A stretch of DNA of 64,000 nucleotides from contig NZ_JAINFJ010000003.1 in assembly GCF_019966595.1 (NCBI RefSeq), forward strand, positions 310,001 through 374,000. Reading direction: 5' to 3'. The notes under the pieces were generated by a model, which made no database searches, was not told the DNA's origin, and worked only from the letters and a program-made list of their open reading frames with translations. This document shows positions 8,257-16,683 of the stretch, piece by piece (position 1 is the first letter of the stretch; every line of letters starts with the position of its first letter). The translations under genes and the position numbers were made by a program. This stretch comes from Oricola indica (GTDB taxonomy: Bacteria > Pseudomonadota > Alphaproteobacteria > Rhizobiales > Rhizobiaceae).

Positions 8257-9921
8257 TCATGCCACCTTCTGGTTGCGCCGCTCGGCAATCATGCGGCGGG
8301 TGTTTCGCAATGCGACGGCCATGATGGTCGCAGTCGGATTGGTCGCGCCCGATGTCGGGAAGGTCGATGCATCCATCACGTAGAGATTCGGGACGTCATG
8401 GGTTGCCCCCCACTGGTCCACCACCGACTTGCGCGGGTCGTCGCCCATCACGGTGGTTCCGATCAGATGCCAACCGCTTTCCCGGACCGGCGTGCTGACC
8501 AGCGTCTCGATCGCGCCGGCCGCATTCACGCTCTCGAGGCACCGCTCGATGTTGAAGTTCAGCAACCGGTTGGAGTTTTCGTTGACCTGATACTTGATCT
8601 GGGGTGCCGGCAGGCCGTCGCTATCGACGAGATCCTTCGACAGCACCACCTGGTTATCTTCCTCTGGCAGGTCTTCGCCCACGATGCCCCAGATCAGCGA
8701 ATGTCCGAAACGCCGGGCAACGTTTTCATGCAGGTTCTTGCCCCAGAAATCGCGGAAATCTCCATCTTCGGACACATAAACCTTCGACCCGATCGCGCCG
8801 GAGACCCCAACAGGTCCTCCGGAGGGCATGCAGTTCCACTTCGATCCCCGGAGGAATCCCCGGCTCTCGTCGGTTTCGTAGAATTCGAGCGAGTAGATCT
8901 GCTGGCCAAACGGCCCCCGCCAGCTGTCGAGCGGATCCTCGAACGAGGCGAGCACGCTTGCGAACGGGTGCATCATCAGCCGCTTGCCGACAAGGCCGGA
9001 GGAGTTGGCGAGACCGTCCTCGCCGCCCGACATCAGCAGCAGCCGCGGTGTTCCGACACCGTTCGCGCACAGAATGACGACCTTGGCCTTCTGGCGCCGA
9101 GTCCGCCCGTTGCCGTCGATATAGACGACGCCAGTGGCAAGGCCGTCGGCATCGGTCTCGATCTCGCTGACGCGCGCATTCGTTACAAGAGTGGCGCCAG
9201 CCTTCAGCGCCAACGGCCAATGCGACCGGTCGGTGGTCGATTTCGCCCCTTCGGGACAGCCGGTCAGGCAAGTGCCCCTGCGCACACACGGATTGAGCTG
9301 ACCGAACGATTCCGACGGGATGGCGTTGGACCCGGGCCACCAGTGCCAACCCATCTCTTCCTGACCCATGATTCCGCGATGCCCTACGCTGCCCATCGGC
9401 AGGGCGGGAAACGGATACGGGCCGCGTGGTGGATAGGCGGGGTCTCCGGACAGACCGGACACACCGACCTGGCGTTCGATTTCGAGCTGGAAGGGCAGAA
9501 GATCCTCATAGGTGAACGGCCAGTCGTCGGCCACGCCATCCATGCTTCGAACCTTGAAATCGGACGGGAGGAAATGCATCCACTGCGCGCCATAGAGGTT
9601 CGCGCTTCCCCCCACGCCGGCATACATGAGCGGATTGATATCGGTCGTCGAGGTATCGACGGGATAGTCGCGCGGATTGTCGCGCACATTCGGATTGGGG
9701 TGCCAGAGCTTGGTCGCCACCAGCTCGTGCTCCGGGCGCGCACCGGTATAATCATCGTAGTCGGGCCAATCGCCCTGCTCCAGCACGACGACCGAGATAC
9801 CGGCCCGCGCCAGTTCGAGCGCAGCCACGGATCCCGACGGCCCCGCCCCGACGATGACGACGTCAACCTCCTCGTCGCGCCGCGGGCGGCTTCGTCTCGG
9901 CTCCAGTTTTTCGACAGACAT
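8257..9921 (-). CDS. GMC-family FAD-dependent oxidoreductase (large subunit)
   Basis: This 554-residue flavoprotein starts with the FAD dinucleotide motif VDVVIVGAGPSGSVAALEL near residue 20. It has the Cys-rich segment CVRRGTCLTGCPEGAK seen in GMC enzymes paired with a subunit 3, and the GMC C-terminal signature with the active-site His of GWHLIGTTVMG and NLYVMDASTFPTSGATNPT. It probably oxidises an alcohol or sugar hydroxyl. The N-terminus (MSVEKLEPRRSRPRR) is basic but not a Tat or Sec signal, so a cytoplasmic location is inferred. No cytochrome c subunit gene is nearby, which is odd for this dehydrogenase type. The ABC transporter genes are immediately upstream in the operon. Confidence 0.92.
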   Translation of the reverse strand: MSVEKLEPRRSRPRRDEEVDVVIVGAGPSGSVAALELARAGISVVVLEQGDWPDYDDYTGARPEHELVATKLWHPNPNVRDNPRDYPVDTSTTDINPLMYAGVGGSANLYGAQWMHFLPSDFKVRSMDGVADDWPFTYEDLLPFQLEIERQVGVSGLSGDPAYPPRGPYPFPALPMGSVGHRGIMGQEEMGWHWWPGSNAIPSESFGQLNPCVRRGTCLTGCPEGAKSTTDRSHWPLALKAGATLVTNARVSEIETDADGLATGVVYIDGNGRTRRQKAKVVILCANGVGTPRLLLMSGGEDGLANSSGLVGKRLMMHPFASVLASFEDPLDSWRGPFGQQIYSLEFYETDESRGFLRGSKWNCMPSGGPVGVSGAIGSKVYVSEDGDFRDFWGKNLHENVARRFGHSLIWGIVGEDLPEEDNQVVLSKDLVDSDGLPAPQIKYQVNENSNRLLNFNIERCLESVNAAGAIETLVSTPVRESGWHLIGTTVMGDDPRKSVVDQWGATHDVPNLYVMDASTFPTSGATNPTATIMAVALRNTRRMIAERRNQKVA

Positions 9922-9959
9922 CGAAAGTCTCCTCCAGTTCAGGTTTGTTTCGGCGGCGG

Positions 9960-10928
9960 TTACATCAGCCGCTGACGATAGAAGGCGGCCGCCCCGATGA
10001 TGATGACGCCCTTGATGACCTCCTGCATCTCGATCGGAAAACCGAGCAGCAATACGAGGTTGCTGATAACGACAAGTACGACGACGCCGAGAAGCGCACC
10101 GACGATCGTCCCGCGACCGCCGGAAAGCGCGACGCCGCCCATGACCGCGGCCACGATGGAGTCGAGCTCATAACCCTGCCCCACCCAGTTCGAGACAGTT
10201 CCGACATAGCCGAGCAGGAACAGCCCACCGATCCCGGCGCAAACCGAACTGAGAACGTAACAAAGGATCGTGATCCGCTCGGGAGAGGTTCCGTTCAGGA
10301 ATGCGGCACGGGGATTGGTGCCGACCATGTAGATCTGACGCCCGATGCGCGAACGGTGCAACAACACGCCGGCGAATACGGCAAGGATCCCCAAGGCGAG
10401 CAGATTGACCGGGATTCCGAATACGCGGCCTGACGCCAGCCATGCCATCCCCGGTGGCAAAGTAGAGATGGGCGCGCCGCCGGTGTAGGCGAACCGGGCG
10501 CCTTGCAAGATGATCATCGTGGCAAGTGTCGCCAGGAACGGGCTCACACCGCGCTTCGCAATCAGCCATCCATTCAGCAAGCCGACCATGGCCGAGAGGA
10601 TGATGGCGGCCACGAAAATCAAAGGAATGACGCTGTCGTCGGTGGCCTTGAACGCCGTGGCGAGGACCGCAACCGTAGCCATGAGAGAGGCGACCGAAAG
10701 ATCCAGGCCGCGGACCAGAATTGCAAAAGTCTGGCCAATGACGACCATCCCCAGGGGAGCCGCGATGGTCAACACGTTTACGAGATTCTGAGGCCCGAGA
10801 AATGCCGGCGAAGTGACCGCGGCAATTATCAGGAGCAGAGCCAGGAAGACAATCAGCCCGTATTTCTCGAACATGCCGGCCATCGACATGCCTTCGCGCC
10901 TGATCGCGGCGTTATCTACCTCGGTCAT
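9960..10928 (-). CDS. Ribose-type (CUT2) ABC transporter permease
   Basis: A 322-residue polytopic membrane protein of the RbsC/XylH family. It has the PxxLVNVLTIAAPLGMVVIGQTF region, LDLSVASLMATV, NGWLIAKRGVSPFLATLATM and the family signature VMGGVALSGGRGTIVGALLG. It forms half of the inner-membrane pore. The start is the ATG at 10928, which overlaps the stop of the upstream permease gene by four bases (ATGA); a longer frame to 10994 would only extend into that gene. The substrate is unknown but probably a sugar or polyol, given the downstream dehydrogenases. Confidence 0.93.
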   Translation of the reverse strand: MTEVDNAAIRREGMSMAGMFEKYGLIVFLALLLIIAAVTSPAFLGPQNLVNVLTIAAPLGMVVIGQTFAILVRGLDLSVASLMATVAVLATAFKATDDSVIPLIFVAAIILSAMVGLLNGWLIAKRGVSPFLATLATMIILQGARFAYTGGAPISTLPPGMAWLASGRVFGIPVNLLALGILAVFAGVLLHRSRIGRQIYMVGTNPRAAFLNGTSPERITILCYVLSSVCAGIGGLFLLGYVGTVSNWVGQGYELDSIVAAVMGGVALSGGRGTIVGALLGVVVLVVISNLVLLLGFPIEMQEVIKGVIIIGAAAFYRQRLM

Positions 10929-11881
10929 CCGCCCCTCCTGTCGGACCGGTAAATGCCGACTGCAATAATGATGATCAGGCCTTGAACAACCCACTGCCAG
11001 TAGGATGAAACACCAGCGAAGTTCAGAAGGTTGTTAAGGATCGAAACCAGAAGGACGCCCAGAAACGTTCCGAACACGCCGCCACGACCGCCGGCGAGAA
11101 TGGTGCCGCCCACGATTACGGGTGTGATGGACTGCAGCGTCAACGGCAGACCGATGCGCGGATCGCCTACCCCGGTCTTGGCCACCAGGAACAACGCGGC
11201 AAGCGACGTGCAAAAACCGGCGAGCGCATAAGCGAGTATCTTCACGCGCCTGACCGGAACGCCATTGAGGCGTGCCGCTTCCTCATCGCCGCCGACGAAA
11301 TAGAGCATCCGTCCCGTCCCCGTGCGTTGCAGCCAGACCCCCGCGATCGCGAACGCGGCAACCAGCGCATAGGCGGTTATCGGGATGCCCATGAAGTTAT
11401 TGTATGCGATATCCTCGAACACGATCGGTACAGAGCCGCCTGGCTGCTTGCGGTACATCAGCGTCAGTCCGAAAATGACGGACGACATTCCCAGCGTGAC
11501 GATGAGAGGATGCACCCGGAGGAAAACGGACAACGTGCCGTTGATGGCCCCGATCCCCGCGCCGAGCATCATTGCTACTGGCACCGCAACCCATATCAGG
11601 TCCGGCCGCCAATCCAGGAAGGATGCGACAAAGACGGTAATGGCTCCGGCCAATGCGCCGATCGAAAGATCAATGCCGCCGATCAGAATGGTGAATGTCT
11701 GGCCAAGGCTGACAAGACCGAGAACGACCATCTGCTGAAACAGGAAGGAGAAATTGCGGACAGTGAGAAAGCGATCGGAGATCAGCGTGCCCGCCACGAT
11801 TATGATCGCCAGCAAGAGCAGGACGACCATATAGTTGGGAAGCAGACGATTCCTCCGCATTGTCGCGACTATAGCGCTCAT
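10925..11881 (-). CDS. Ribose-type (CUT2) ABC transporter permease
   Basis: The 318-residue second permease has the same family pattern: FLFQQMVVLGLVSLGQTFTI, GGIDLSIGALAGAI, INGTLSVFLRVHPLIVTLGM and ITPVIVGGTILAGGRGGVFG. It has about eight to ten membrane helices and should pair with the downstream permease. The start overlaps the stop of the ATPase gene by ATGA, and its own stop overlaps the next permease the same way, so ATPase and both permeases are translationally coupled. Confidence 0.93.
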   Translation of the reverse strand: MSAIVATMRRNRLLPNYMVVLLLLAIIIVAGTLISDRFLTVRNFSFLFQQMVVLGLVSLGQTFTILIGGIDLSIGALAGAITVFVASFLDWRPDLIWVAVPVAMMLGAGIGAINGTLSVFLRVHPLIVTLGMSSVIFGLTLMYRKQPGGSVPIVFEDIAYNNFMGIPITAYALVAAFAIAGVWLQRTGTGRMLYFVGGDEEAARLNGVPVRRVKILAYALAGFCTSLAALFLVAKTGVGDPRIGLPLTLQSITPVIVGGTILAGGRGGVFGTFLGVLLVSILNNLLNFAGVSSYWQWVVQGLIIIIAVGIYRSDRRGG

Positions 11882-13416
11882 GCTGCCGCCTCCCGTTCCG
11901 CGTCGCTCGCCCTATTGGGCGCGGCGACGGCGAAATGCATGATGCTGTCTTCCGTGATCTCGTCGCCTGCGACCTCCCCGGTCACTTCGCCATGCGCCAT
12001 GACGACGACCCGGTCGGACATACCCACGACCTCGGGCAACTCCGAACTGATCATCAAGATCGCCAGTCCGCGTTCCGCCAGTTCCCTGATGATCCGGTAG
12101 ATTTCAACCTTGGCGCCGACATCGACGCCCCGGGTCGGTTCGTCGAGGATTAGCAGTCGGTCCGCAATGCGTGTCCAGCGGGAAAACAGGATCTTTTGCT
12201 GATTGCCACCCGACAGGGCTCCGACGCGCGTGGACACGGTCGGGGTCGCGACCGAGAAAGCCTTGACCTGGCCTTCCGCCATTTCCCTTTCGCGCCCGTT
12301 GTCCACGAGCATACCTTTACTGACGTCGCTCAGTGCGGGCGCGAAGATGTTCGCCGCCACGGACATGTCCAGGAAAAGCCCCGAACCTTTCCTGTCCTCG
12401 GTCAGGTAGCCGATGCCGCGCCCAATGGACACGGACGGCCGGTGACCGGCGATGCGCGAGCCGTCGAGCTCTATACTGCCGTGATCGATTGGTGCGATTC
12501 CGAAAATGGCGTCGGCGACCTCGGTGCGCCCGGACCCGACCATACCCGCGAGACCGACGATCTCGCCGGCGCGTACGTCGAGGCTGACATCGCGAACCCG
12601 CTTTCCCGACGCCAGATTGCGCACACGCAAGACCGGCCCTTCCGCAGCTTCGGTGTTGGCGCTCGCCTTCGCCGGAAAAATCTGCGTGATCTCGCGGCCG
12701 ACCATCATGTTGATCATGCGGCTTCTCGTGAGTTCCTCCACGGGAGCCGAACCGACAAGCTTGCCGTCCTTCAACACGGTCACACGATCCGCGATATCGA
12801 AGATTTCCTCGAGGCGGTGCGAGATATAGACGATTCCGATTCCCTGCGAGCGGAGATGGCGCATCCGGTCGAAAAGCAGATCGACCTCCTTGCCGGAAAT
12901 GACCGCAGTCGGCTCGTCGAGAATGAGTAGCTTGACCTCGCCGACGAGCGCCTTGGCGATCTCGACCATCTGCTGGTCCGCCAGGGCAAGTTCGTCGATG
13001 CGGGCAGACGGATCGATGCTGATGCCAAGAGACTTGAGGATGGTCTTCGCTTGCCTCGTCCGCTCCCGCGCTGACAGCAGTCCGAGCCGCCCACGCGGCT
13101 GATGATCGACGAGAATATTTTCCGCGACGGTCAGTTCGGGAAAGAGCGCGAGTTCCTGATGAATGACATGAATTCCAGCGTCGCGCGCTTCCCTGGGATT
13201 ACGCCATTCCACTTCCCTGCCCTGATATTTGATAGTTCCACCGTTTGGCCTGATCGCACCACCGATCACATTGGTGAGCGTCGATTTGCCGGCTCCGTTC
13301 TCGCCCAAAAGCGCATGAACTTCTCCTGGCACGACGTCAAAGCTAACCCGATCCAGCGGCTTGACGCCCGGATAGATCTTTTCGATCAGAGTCAACTCGA
13401 GTACAGGCTCGACCAT
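11878..13416 (-). CDS. Sugar-type ABC transporter ATP-binding protein (two ABC domains)
   Basis: A 512-residue RbsA/MglA-like ATPase with tandem nucleotide-binding domains. The first has Walker A GENGAGKST, a diverged signature LALADQQMVEIAKAL and Walker B LLILDEPTAVISG. The second has the degenerate P-loop GMVGSGRTE usual in this family, the signature LSGGNQQKILFSRWT and LLILDEPTRGVDVG. It powers the two permeases. The ATG at 13416 follows GGGAAAGTCGAAA and lies only 13 bases after a strong intercistronic hairpin, so its translation may be lower than that of the binding-protein gene upstream. Confidence 0.95.
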   Translation of the reverse strand: MVEPVLELTLIEKIYPGVKPLDRVSFDVVPGEVHALLGENGAGKSTLTNVIGGAIRPNGGTIKYQGREVEWRNPREARDAGIHVIHQELALFPELTVAENILVDHQPRGRLGLLSARERTRQAKTILKSLGISIDPSARIDELALADQQMVEIAKALVGEVKLLILDEPTAVISGKEVDLLFDRMRHLRSQGIGIVYISHRLEEIFDIADRVTVLKDGKLVGSAPVEELTRSRMINMMVGREITQIFPAKASANTEAAEGPVLRVRNLASGKRVRDVSLDVRAGEIVGLAGMVGSGRTEVADAIFGIAPIDHGSIELDGSRIAGHRPSVSIGRGIGYLTEDRKGSGLFLDMSVAANIFAPALSDVSKGMLVDNGREREMAEGQVKAFSVATPTVSTRVGALSGGNQQKILFSRWTRIADRLLILDEPTRGVDVGAKVEIYRIIRELAERGLAILMISSELPEVVGMSDRVVVMAHGEVTGEVAGDEITEDSIMHFAVAAPNRASDAEREAAA

Positions 13417-13429
13417 TTTCGACTTTCCC

Positions 13430-13488
13430 GCAAAATTGTCCCGGTTGTCCTTCCGGCGAAACGCCGGAAGGATTCGACCGAATTTTGC
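13430..13488 (-). terminator. Intercistronic hairpin between binding-protein and ATPase genes
   Basis: An 11-bp perfect stem (13448-13458 with 13462-13472, loop AAA) reads TCCTTCCGGCG / CGCCGGAAGGA. Outer arms GCAAAATT (13430-13437) and AATTTTGC (13481-13488) also pair, giving an extended imperfect hairpin directly after the stop codon of the binding-protein gene. It may act as a partial terminator or 3' stabiliser that keeps binding-protein mRNA in excess. No strong T-run follows, so full termination is unlikely. Confidence 0.6.
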
Positions 13489-14664
13489 TTACTTCGGATA
13501 CTCGGGATCGAACGTCGCGGGATTGTATCCCTCGGGCAAACCGTTGCTCGGCGAGAGGTCACCCGGATCATCCATGCTCACATGATCGAGCAGGTAGCGG
13601 TCGGCCTTGACGGAGGCTGTTTCCGCATCGGGCGACGTGACAATCTGCATGTTGACCTCGACACGGGACGGCACCGGCACGCCGTTGAGCACATCGAGCG
13701 CGGTTTCGACACCGGTAATGCCCATTGATGTCGGATAGTCGATCCCCATCATCGGCACGTCGTATTCGTGCGCGAGTTGGTACATGCGCGCCACATCGCC
13801 ACCGGTCATCGGAGGGATTTCGCCCTTGCCGTAACCCGCGTCCAGATAGGCTTCGATGGCGCCGTATCCCTGCAGAGCGCTGTCTGCGAGCACGCCATCG
13901 ATCTTGTCGCCGTACTTCTGGATCAAGGCGGCCATGGTCGCCTTGCCGGTCGCCGGGTTCCAGTCGGTATATTGCATTTCCAGAACGTTGATGCCCGGAT
14001 ACTTCGAAAAGACCTCCTTGTTGGCCTTGATCCGGATTTCGGCCGGGCTGGCGCCGGCGATGCCGGGGAGCATCACGATGTCGCCTTCCCCGTTCAAATA
14101 CTCGGCCATCCACTGGGCTTCCATCCGGCCCACAACGGTGTCGGATGCCGTCACGAAGGTAATGTAATTTTCGGGGCTCGACACCTTCCGGTCCACCATC
14201 ACCACGGGGATGCCTTGTCGCATCGCACGACCCACGACGCTGTCCAGAGCTTCCTCGGTCGCCGGTGCGATAAGAAGCAGATCGACTCCCTGGCTGATCA
14301 GGTCCTGAATATCGGAAATCTGCTTGGCCGGATCATCATTTGCGTCCGTTACCAGGAAGCGTTCGATCTGGTCGGAATTCTGCCCGGCAGACCAGAGAAT
14401 ACCGTGTTGAAACGCGACGCGCCAAGCGTTCGATATGGAGGCGTTGGAGAAGCCGATGGTATACGGACCTTCCTTCTTCCACTTCGCCGTATCGACCATC
14501 TCGTTGAAGTTCGGGTTCCAAAGCCACGTCCGCGGAACGCCCTCATAGCCTTTTCGCCCAGCGTCCTGTGCAGACGCCGGAACCACTGCCAGCACTCCCG
14601 CGACCAATACGCCGGCGATACCTGCGGCGAAGACCGCTTTTGTCTTATGACGAATTGAATTCAT
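13489..14664 (-). CDS. Periplasmic sugar-type substrate-binding protein
   Basis: The 391-residue protein begins with a Sec signal peptide (about 1-33, ending VVPASAQ before DAGRKG). The mature part is a type-1 (ribose-binding-like) fold: TIGFSNASISNAWRVAFQ, SDIQDLISQGVDLLLIAPAT, GIPVVMVDRKV and IDGVLADSALQGYGAIEAYL. It delivers the ligand to the CUT2 permeases. I chose ATG 14664, preceded by GGAGGAGAAAAATCA; a frame opening further upstream has no signal. It is the first gene of the leftward operon and faces the etf operon across about 290 bases of shared promoter region. Confidence 0.93.
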   Translation of the reverse strand: MNSIRHKTKAVFAAGIAGVLVAGVLAVVPASAQDAGRKGYEGVPRTWLWNPNFNEMVDTAKWKKEGPYTIGFSNASISNAWRVAFQHGILWSAGQNSDQIERFLVTDANDDPAKQISDIQDLISQGVDLLLIAPATEEALDSVVGRAMRQGIPVVMVDRKVSSPENYITFVTASDTVVGRMEAQWMAEYLNGEGDIVMLPGIAGASPAEIRIKANKEVFSKYPGINVLEMQYTDWNPATGKATMAALIQKYGDKIDGVLADSALQGYGAIEAYLDAGYGKGEIPPMTGGDVARMYQLAHEYDVPMMGIDYPTSMGITGVETALDVLNGVPVPSRVEVNMQIVTSPDAETASVKADRYLLDHVSMDDPGDLSPSNGLPEGYNPATFDPEYPK

Positions 14665-14953
14665 TGATTTTTCTCCTCCCGGAAATCCGGTTCTCATGAA
14701 TATCGGCAGCGTCAGACCGCCTCAAAATCCGAAGATCTCTGACATTCCTCCAAAGATGTGGAGCGACGCCTGGGCAACGCCTCACAGGCAAAAAATAGCT
14801 ATCGATACCCGCATCAGGTCAATCTGCAATCCGGTAATATCCGGTATTACCCGACGCCTGCTGGTCGCGGCGGAAAACCGCGTTTAGCCTCCCGAGGAAA
14901 AGGCATTGCATTCGCTCTTTCGGCGTTTGCGGCCAGGAATTTGGGAGGAAGAA
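14665..14953. promoter_or_regulatory. Divergent promoter region between transporter and etf operons, with a 19-bp inverted repeat
   Basis: The 289-base region separates two divergent operons of the same pathway. It contains a perfect inverted repeat, GGTAATA-TCCGG-TATTACC, at 14833-14851, the size expected of a dimeric regulator site. The LysR gene of this cluster is at 20414-21328, but the repeat is not an obvious T-N11-A LysR box, so the binder is unknown. No confident -35/-10 pair was assigned. The ribosome-binding site GGGAGGAAGAA for etfB closes the region. Confidence 0.5.
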
Positions 14954-15706
14954 ATGAGGATTCTCGTCATCCTTCGGATGATGCCTGATCCGGCGTCCGA
15001 ACTGGAATTGAATGAGGACGGTCTGACCCTGGACCGGGAGTGGCTCGACTTCAAACTGAACGATTTCGACGACCAGGCCCTAGAGGAAGCAATCCTTCTG
15101 AAAGAGGCCACCGGTGCCGAGGTGACGGCGGTTGGTGTCGGGGAAGGCTCCCGCAGGACATTGCAGATGGCGCTCGCGCGCGGCGCCGATCGGGCCATCG
15201 AGGTCGAAACGGACCCGGATGCGATGATCTGTTCGCGCACCATCGCGAAGGGGATCGTGAAGATCATCCGGGATGAAAACGCCGACCTGGTGCTGACAGG
15301 CGTTCAGACCCCGGAAGACCTCTACGGCCAGCTGGCGCCGTATCTCGCAGCGTTTCTGGACTGGCCGTCCCTTTCGGGCACGAGCCACGCCGCGCTGTCG
15401 GGAAATTCGCTTTCCGTCGCCCAGGAACGCGGAGGCGGACGCACCGCAAACTACGAAATCGCACTTCCCGCCGTTCTCGGCGTTCAAACGGCATCCAAGG
15501 CGCCCCGCTACGTTTCGGGAAGTAAGCTGCGTGAAGCTGCCAAGACGCCTATCGAAAGCGCTGAGATCGAAGCTCCGCCGCTTGCTCCCTCCGGGCAACT
15601 GGTCGAACTCGCGGCGCCTCAAAGCAATGGCGGCGGCATATCGCTTGGCAGCACGGCAGATGAAGCCGCAGCCCGCCTGATCGATATTCTCGCCACGGAA
15701 GCATGA
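14954..15706 (+). CDS. etfB: Electron transfer flavoprotein beta subunit
   Basis: The 250-residue product has the EtfB pattern: an N-terminal VILRMMPDPASELELNEDG, LKLNDFDDQALEEAI-like region (seen as KLNDFDDQALEEAILLKEA, about 35-53), GVGEGSRRTLQMALARGADRAI and NADLVLTGVQTPEDLYGQLAP. EtfB binds AMP and part of FAD contacts in the EtfAB heterodimer, a soluble carrier from flavin dehydrogenases. The start at 14954 follows GGAGGAAGAA. Its stop overlaps the etfA start. It is the first gene of an operon opposite the sugar-type transporter operon, so it is probably pathway-specific, not the housekeeping ETF. Confidence 0.93.
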   Translation: MRILVILRMMPDPASELELNEDGLTLDREWLDFKLNDFDDQALEEAILLKEATGAEVTAVGVGEGSRRTLQMALARGADRAIEVETDPDAMICSRTIAKGIVKIIRDENADLVLTGVQTPEDLYGQLAPYLAAFLDWPSLSGTSHAALSGNSLSVAQERGGGRTANYEIALPAVLGVQTASKAPRYVSGSKLREAAKTPIESAEIEAPPLAPSGQLVELAAPQSNGGGISLGSTADEAAARLIDILATEA

Positions 15707-16677
15707 CCATGAAAATCCTTGTAGTCGCAGAAACCCTTGACGACGGAATCGATCCGGTCAGCCTGGAACTGCTCACAGCGGCGCGCACTGTTGCCGAAAC
15801 GACCGATGAGGTCGTCGCAATTGCGTTCGCCGAAACGTCCTCCACTCCCGCAGAATCTCTTGGAAGCGCGGATCGGTTGATCTGCGTCGAGGGCGCGAAC
15901 ACGGATACGCTGACGCCGGAAGCGATCCAGAGCCATGTGCTGGAGATCCTCGAGTGCGAAACGCCGGAGCTTGTTCTTGTCGCCTATTCCGCGATGGGCC
16001 TCGACTTGGCGTCGTGGCTTGCGGCGCGCGCAGAGATGGGTCTCACCGCCTACGTCAACGCATTGGAGCACGAGGAGGGCGGCAAGATCGTCGCGCACTC
16101 CCAGCTCTATGGCGGCAAAATGCTCGCGCGTACCGAATTGGCATTGCCGAACGTCTTGTCGATTACGCCCGGCAATTTCCCGGAAGCACCCAGAACCGCC
16201 GCTGAGAAGGTCGAAGCCTTTGAGCCAAAGCCCCTCGAAAACTGCCAAATCCAGCTGAAATCTCTGCAATCGCCCGAACTTGAGGGCGTGAACCTGACGA
16301 CGTCGGATCGGATCCTCTGCATCGGCCGGGGCATTTCCGACGAAAACGGCGTCGAACAGGCGCGGCAACTGGCGACGCTTCTGTCGGCGGATCTCGCCGG
16401 AAGCAGACCTGTCGTGGACGGCGGCCTGCTTGAGAAGCGCCGTCAGGTCGGCAAATCGGGACAGAAGGTGAAGCCCAAGCTCTACATCGCACTTGGTGTA
16501 TCGGGCGCACCGGAACACCTTGAGGGCATGGCGGGTTCCGAAAAGATAGTCGCCGTCAACACCGATCCGGATGCCCCGATCTTCAATGTCGCCCATTATT
16601 CGGTGAATTGCGACCTGTTCGATTTCATGCAGGCACTCGGCGACAGGCTCGAGGAAAGTCCGGCGGAAACTGGGTAA
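15703..16677 (+). CDS. etfA: Electron transfer flavoprotein alpha subunit
   Basis: The 324-residue EtfA has the N-terminal domain beginning KILVVAETLDDG and the C-terminal FAD domain with ILCIGRGISDENGVEQA, GSRPVVDGGLLEKRRQVG, LYIALGVSGAPEHLEGM and AVNTDPDAPIFNVAHYSV, which matches the usual FAD-binding order. The start ATG overlaps the etfB stop by ATGA; an alternative ATG lies two codons later. The usual SGQTG is seen as KSGQKVKPKLY, with Gly-to-Lys-type change at the FAD N5-contact region. This hints at a specialised ETF. It is followed after 6 bases by the DgcB-like iron-sulfur protein. Confidence 0.93.
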   Translation: MTMKILVVAETLDDGIDPVSLELLTAARTVAETTDEVVAIAFAETSSTPAESLGSADRLICVEGANTDTLTPEAIQSHVLEILECETPELVLVAYSAMGLDLASWLAARAEMGLTAYVNALEHEEGGKIVAHSQLYGGKMLARTELALPNVLSITPGNFPEAPRTAAEKVEAFEPKPLENCQIQLKSLQSPELEGVNLTTSDRILCIGRGISDENGVEQARQLATLLSADLAGSRPVVDGGLLEKRRQVGKSGQKVKPKLYIALGVSGAPEHLEGMAGSEKIVAVNTDPDAPIFNVAHYSVNCDLFDFMQALGDRLEESPAETG

Positions 16678-16683
16678 CCGGGC

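Noticed and set aside
8188-9975. A 595-codon plus-strand frame over the GMC oxidoreductase
   Set aside because: It is the antisense reading of a gene with intact FAD and GMC signatures; no start site or motif supports it.
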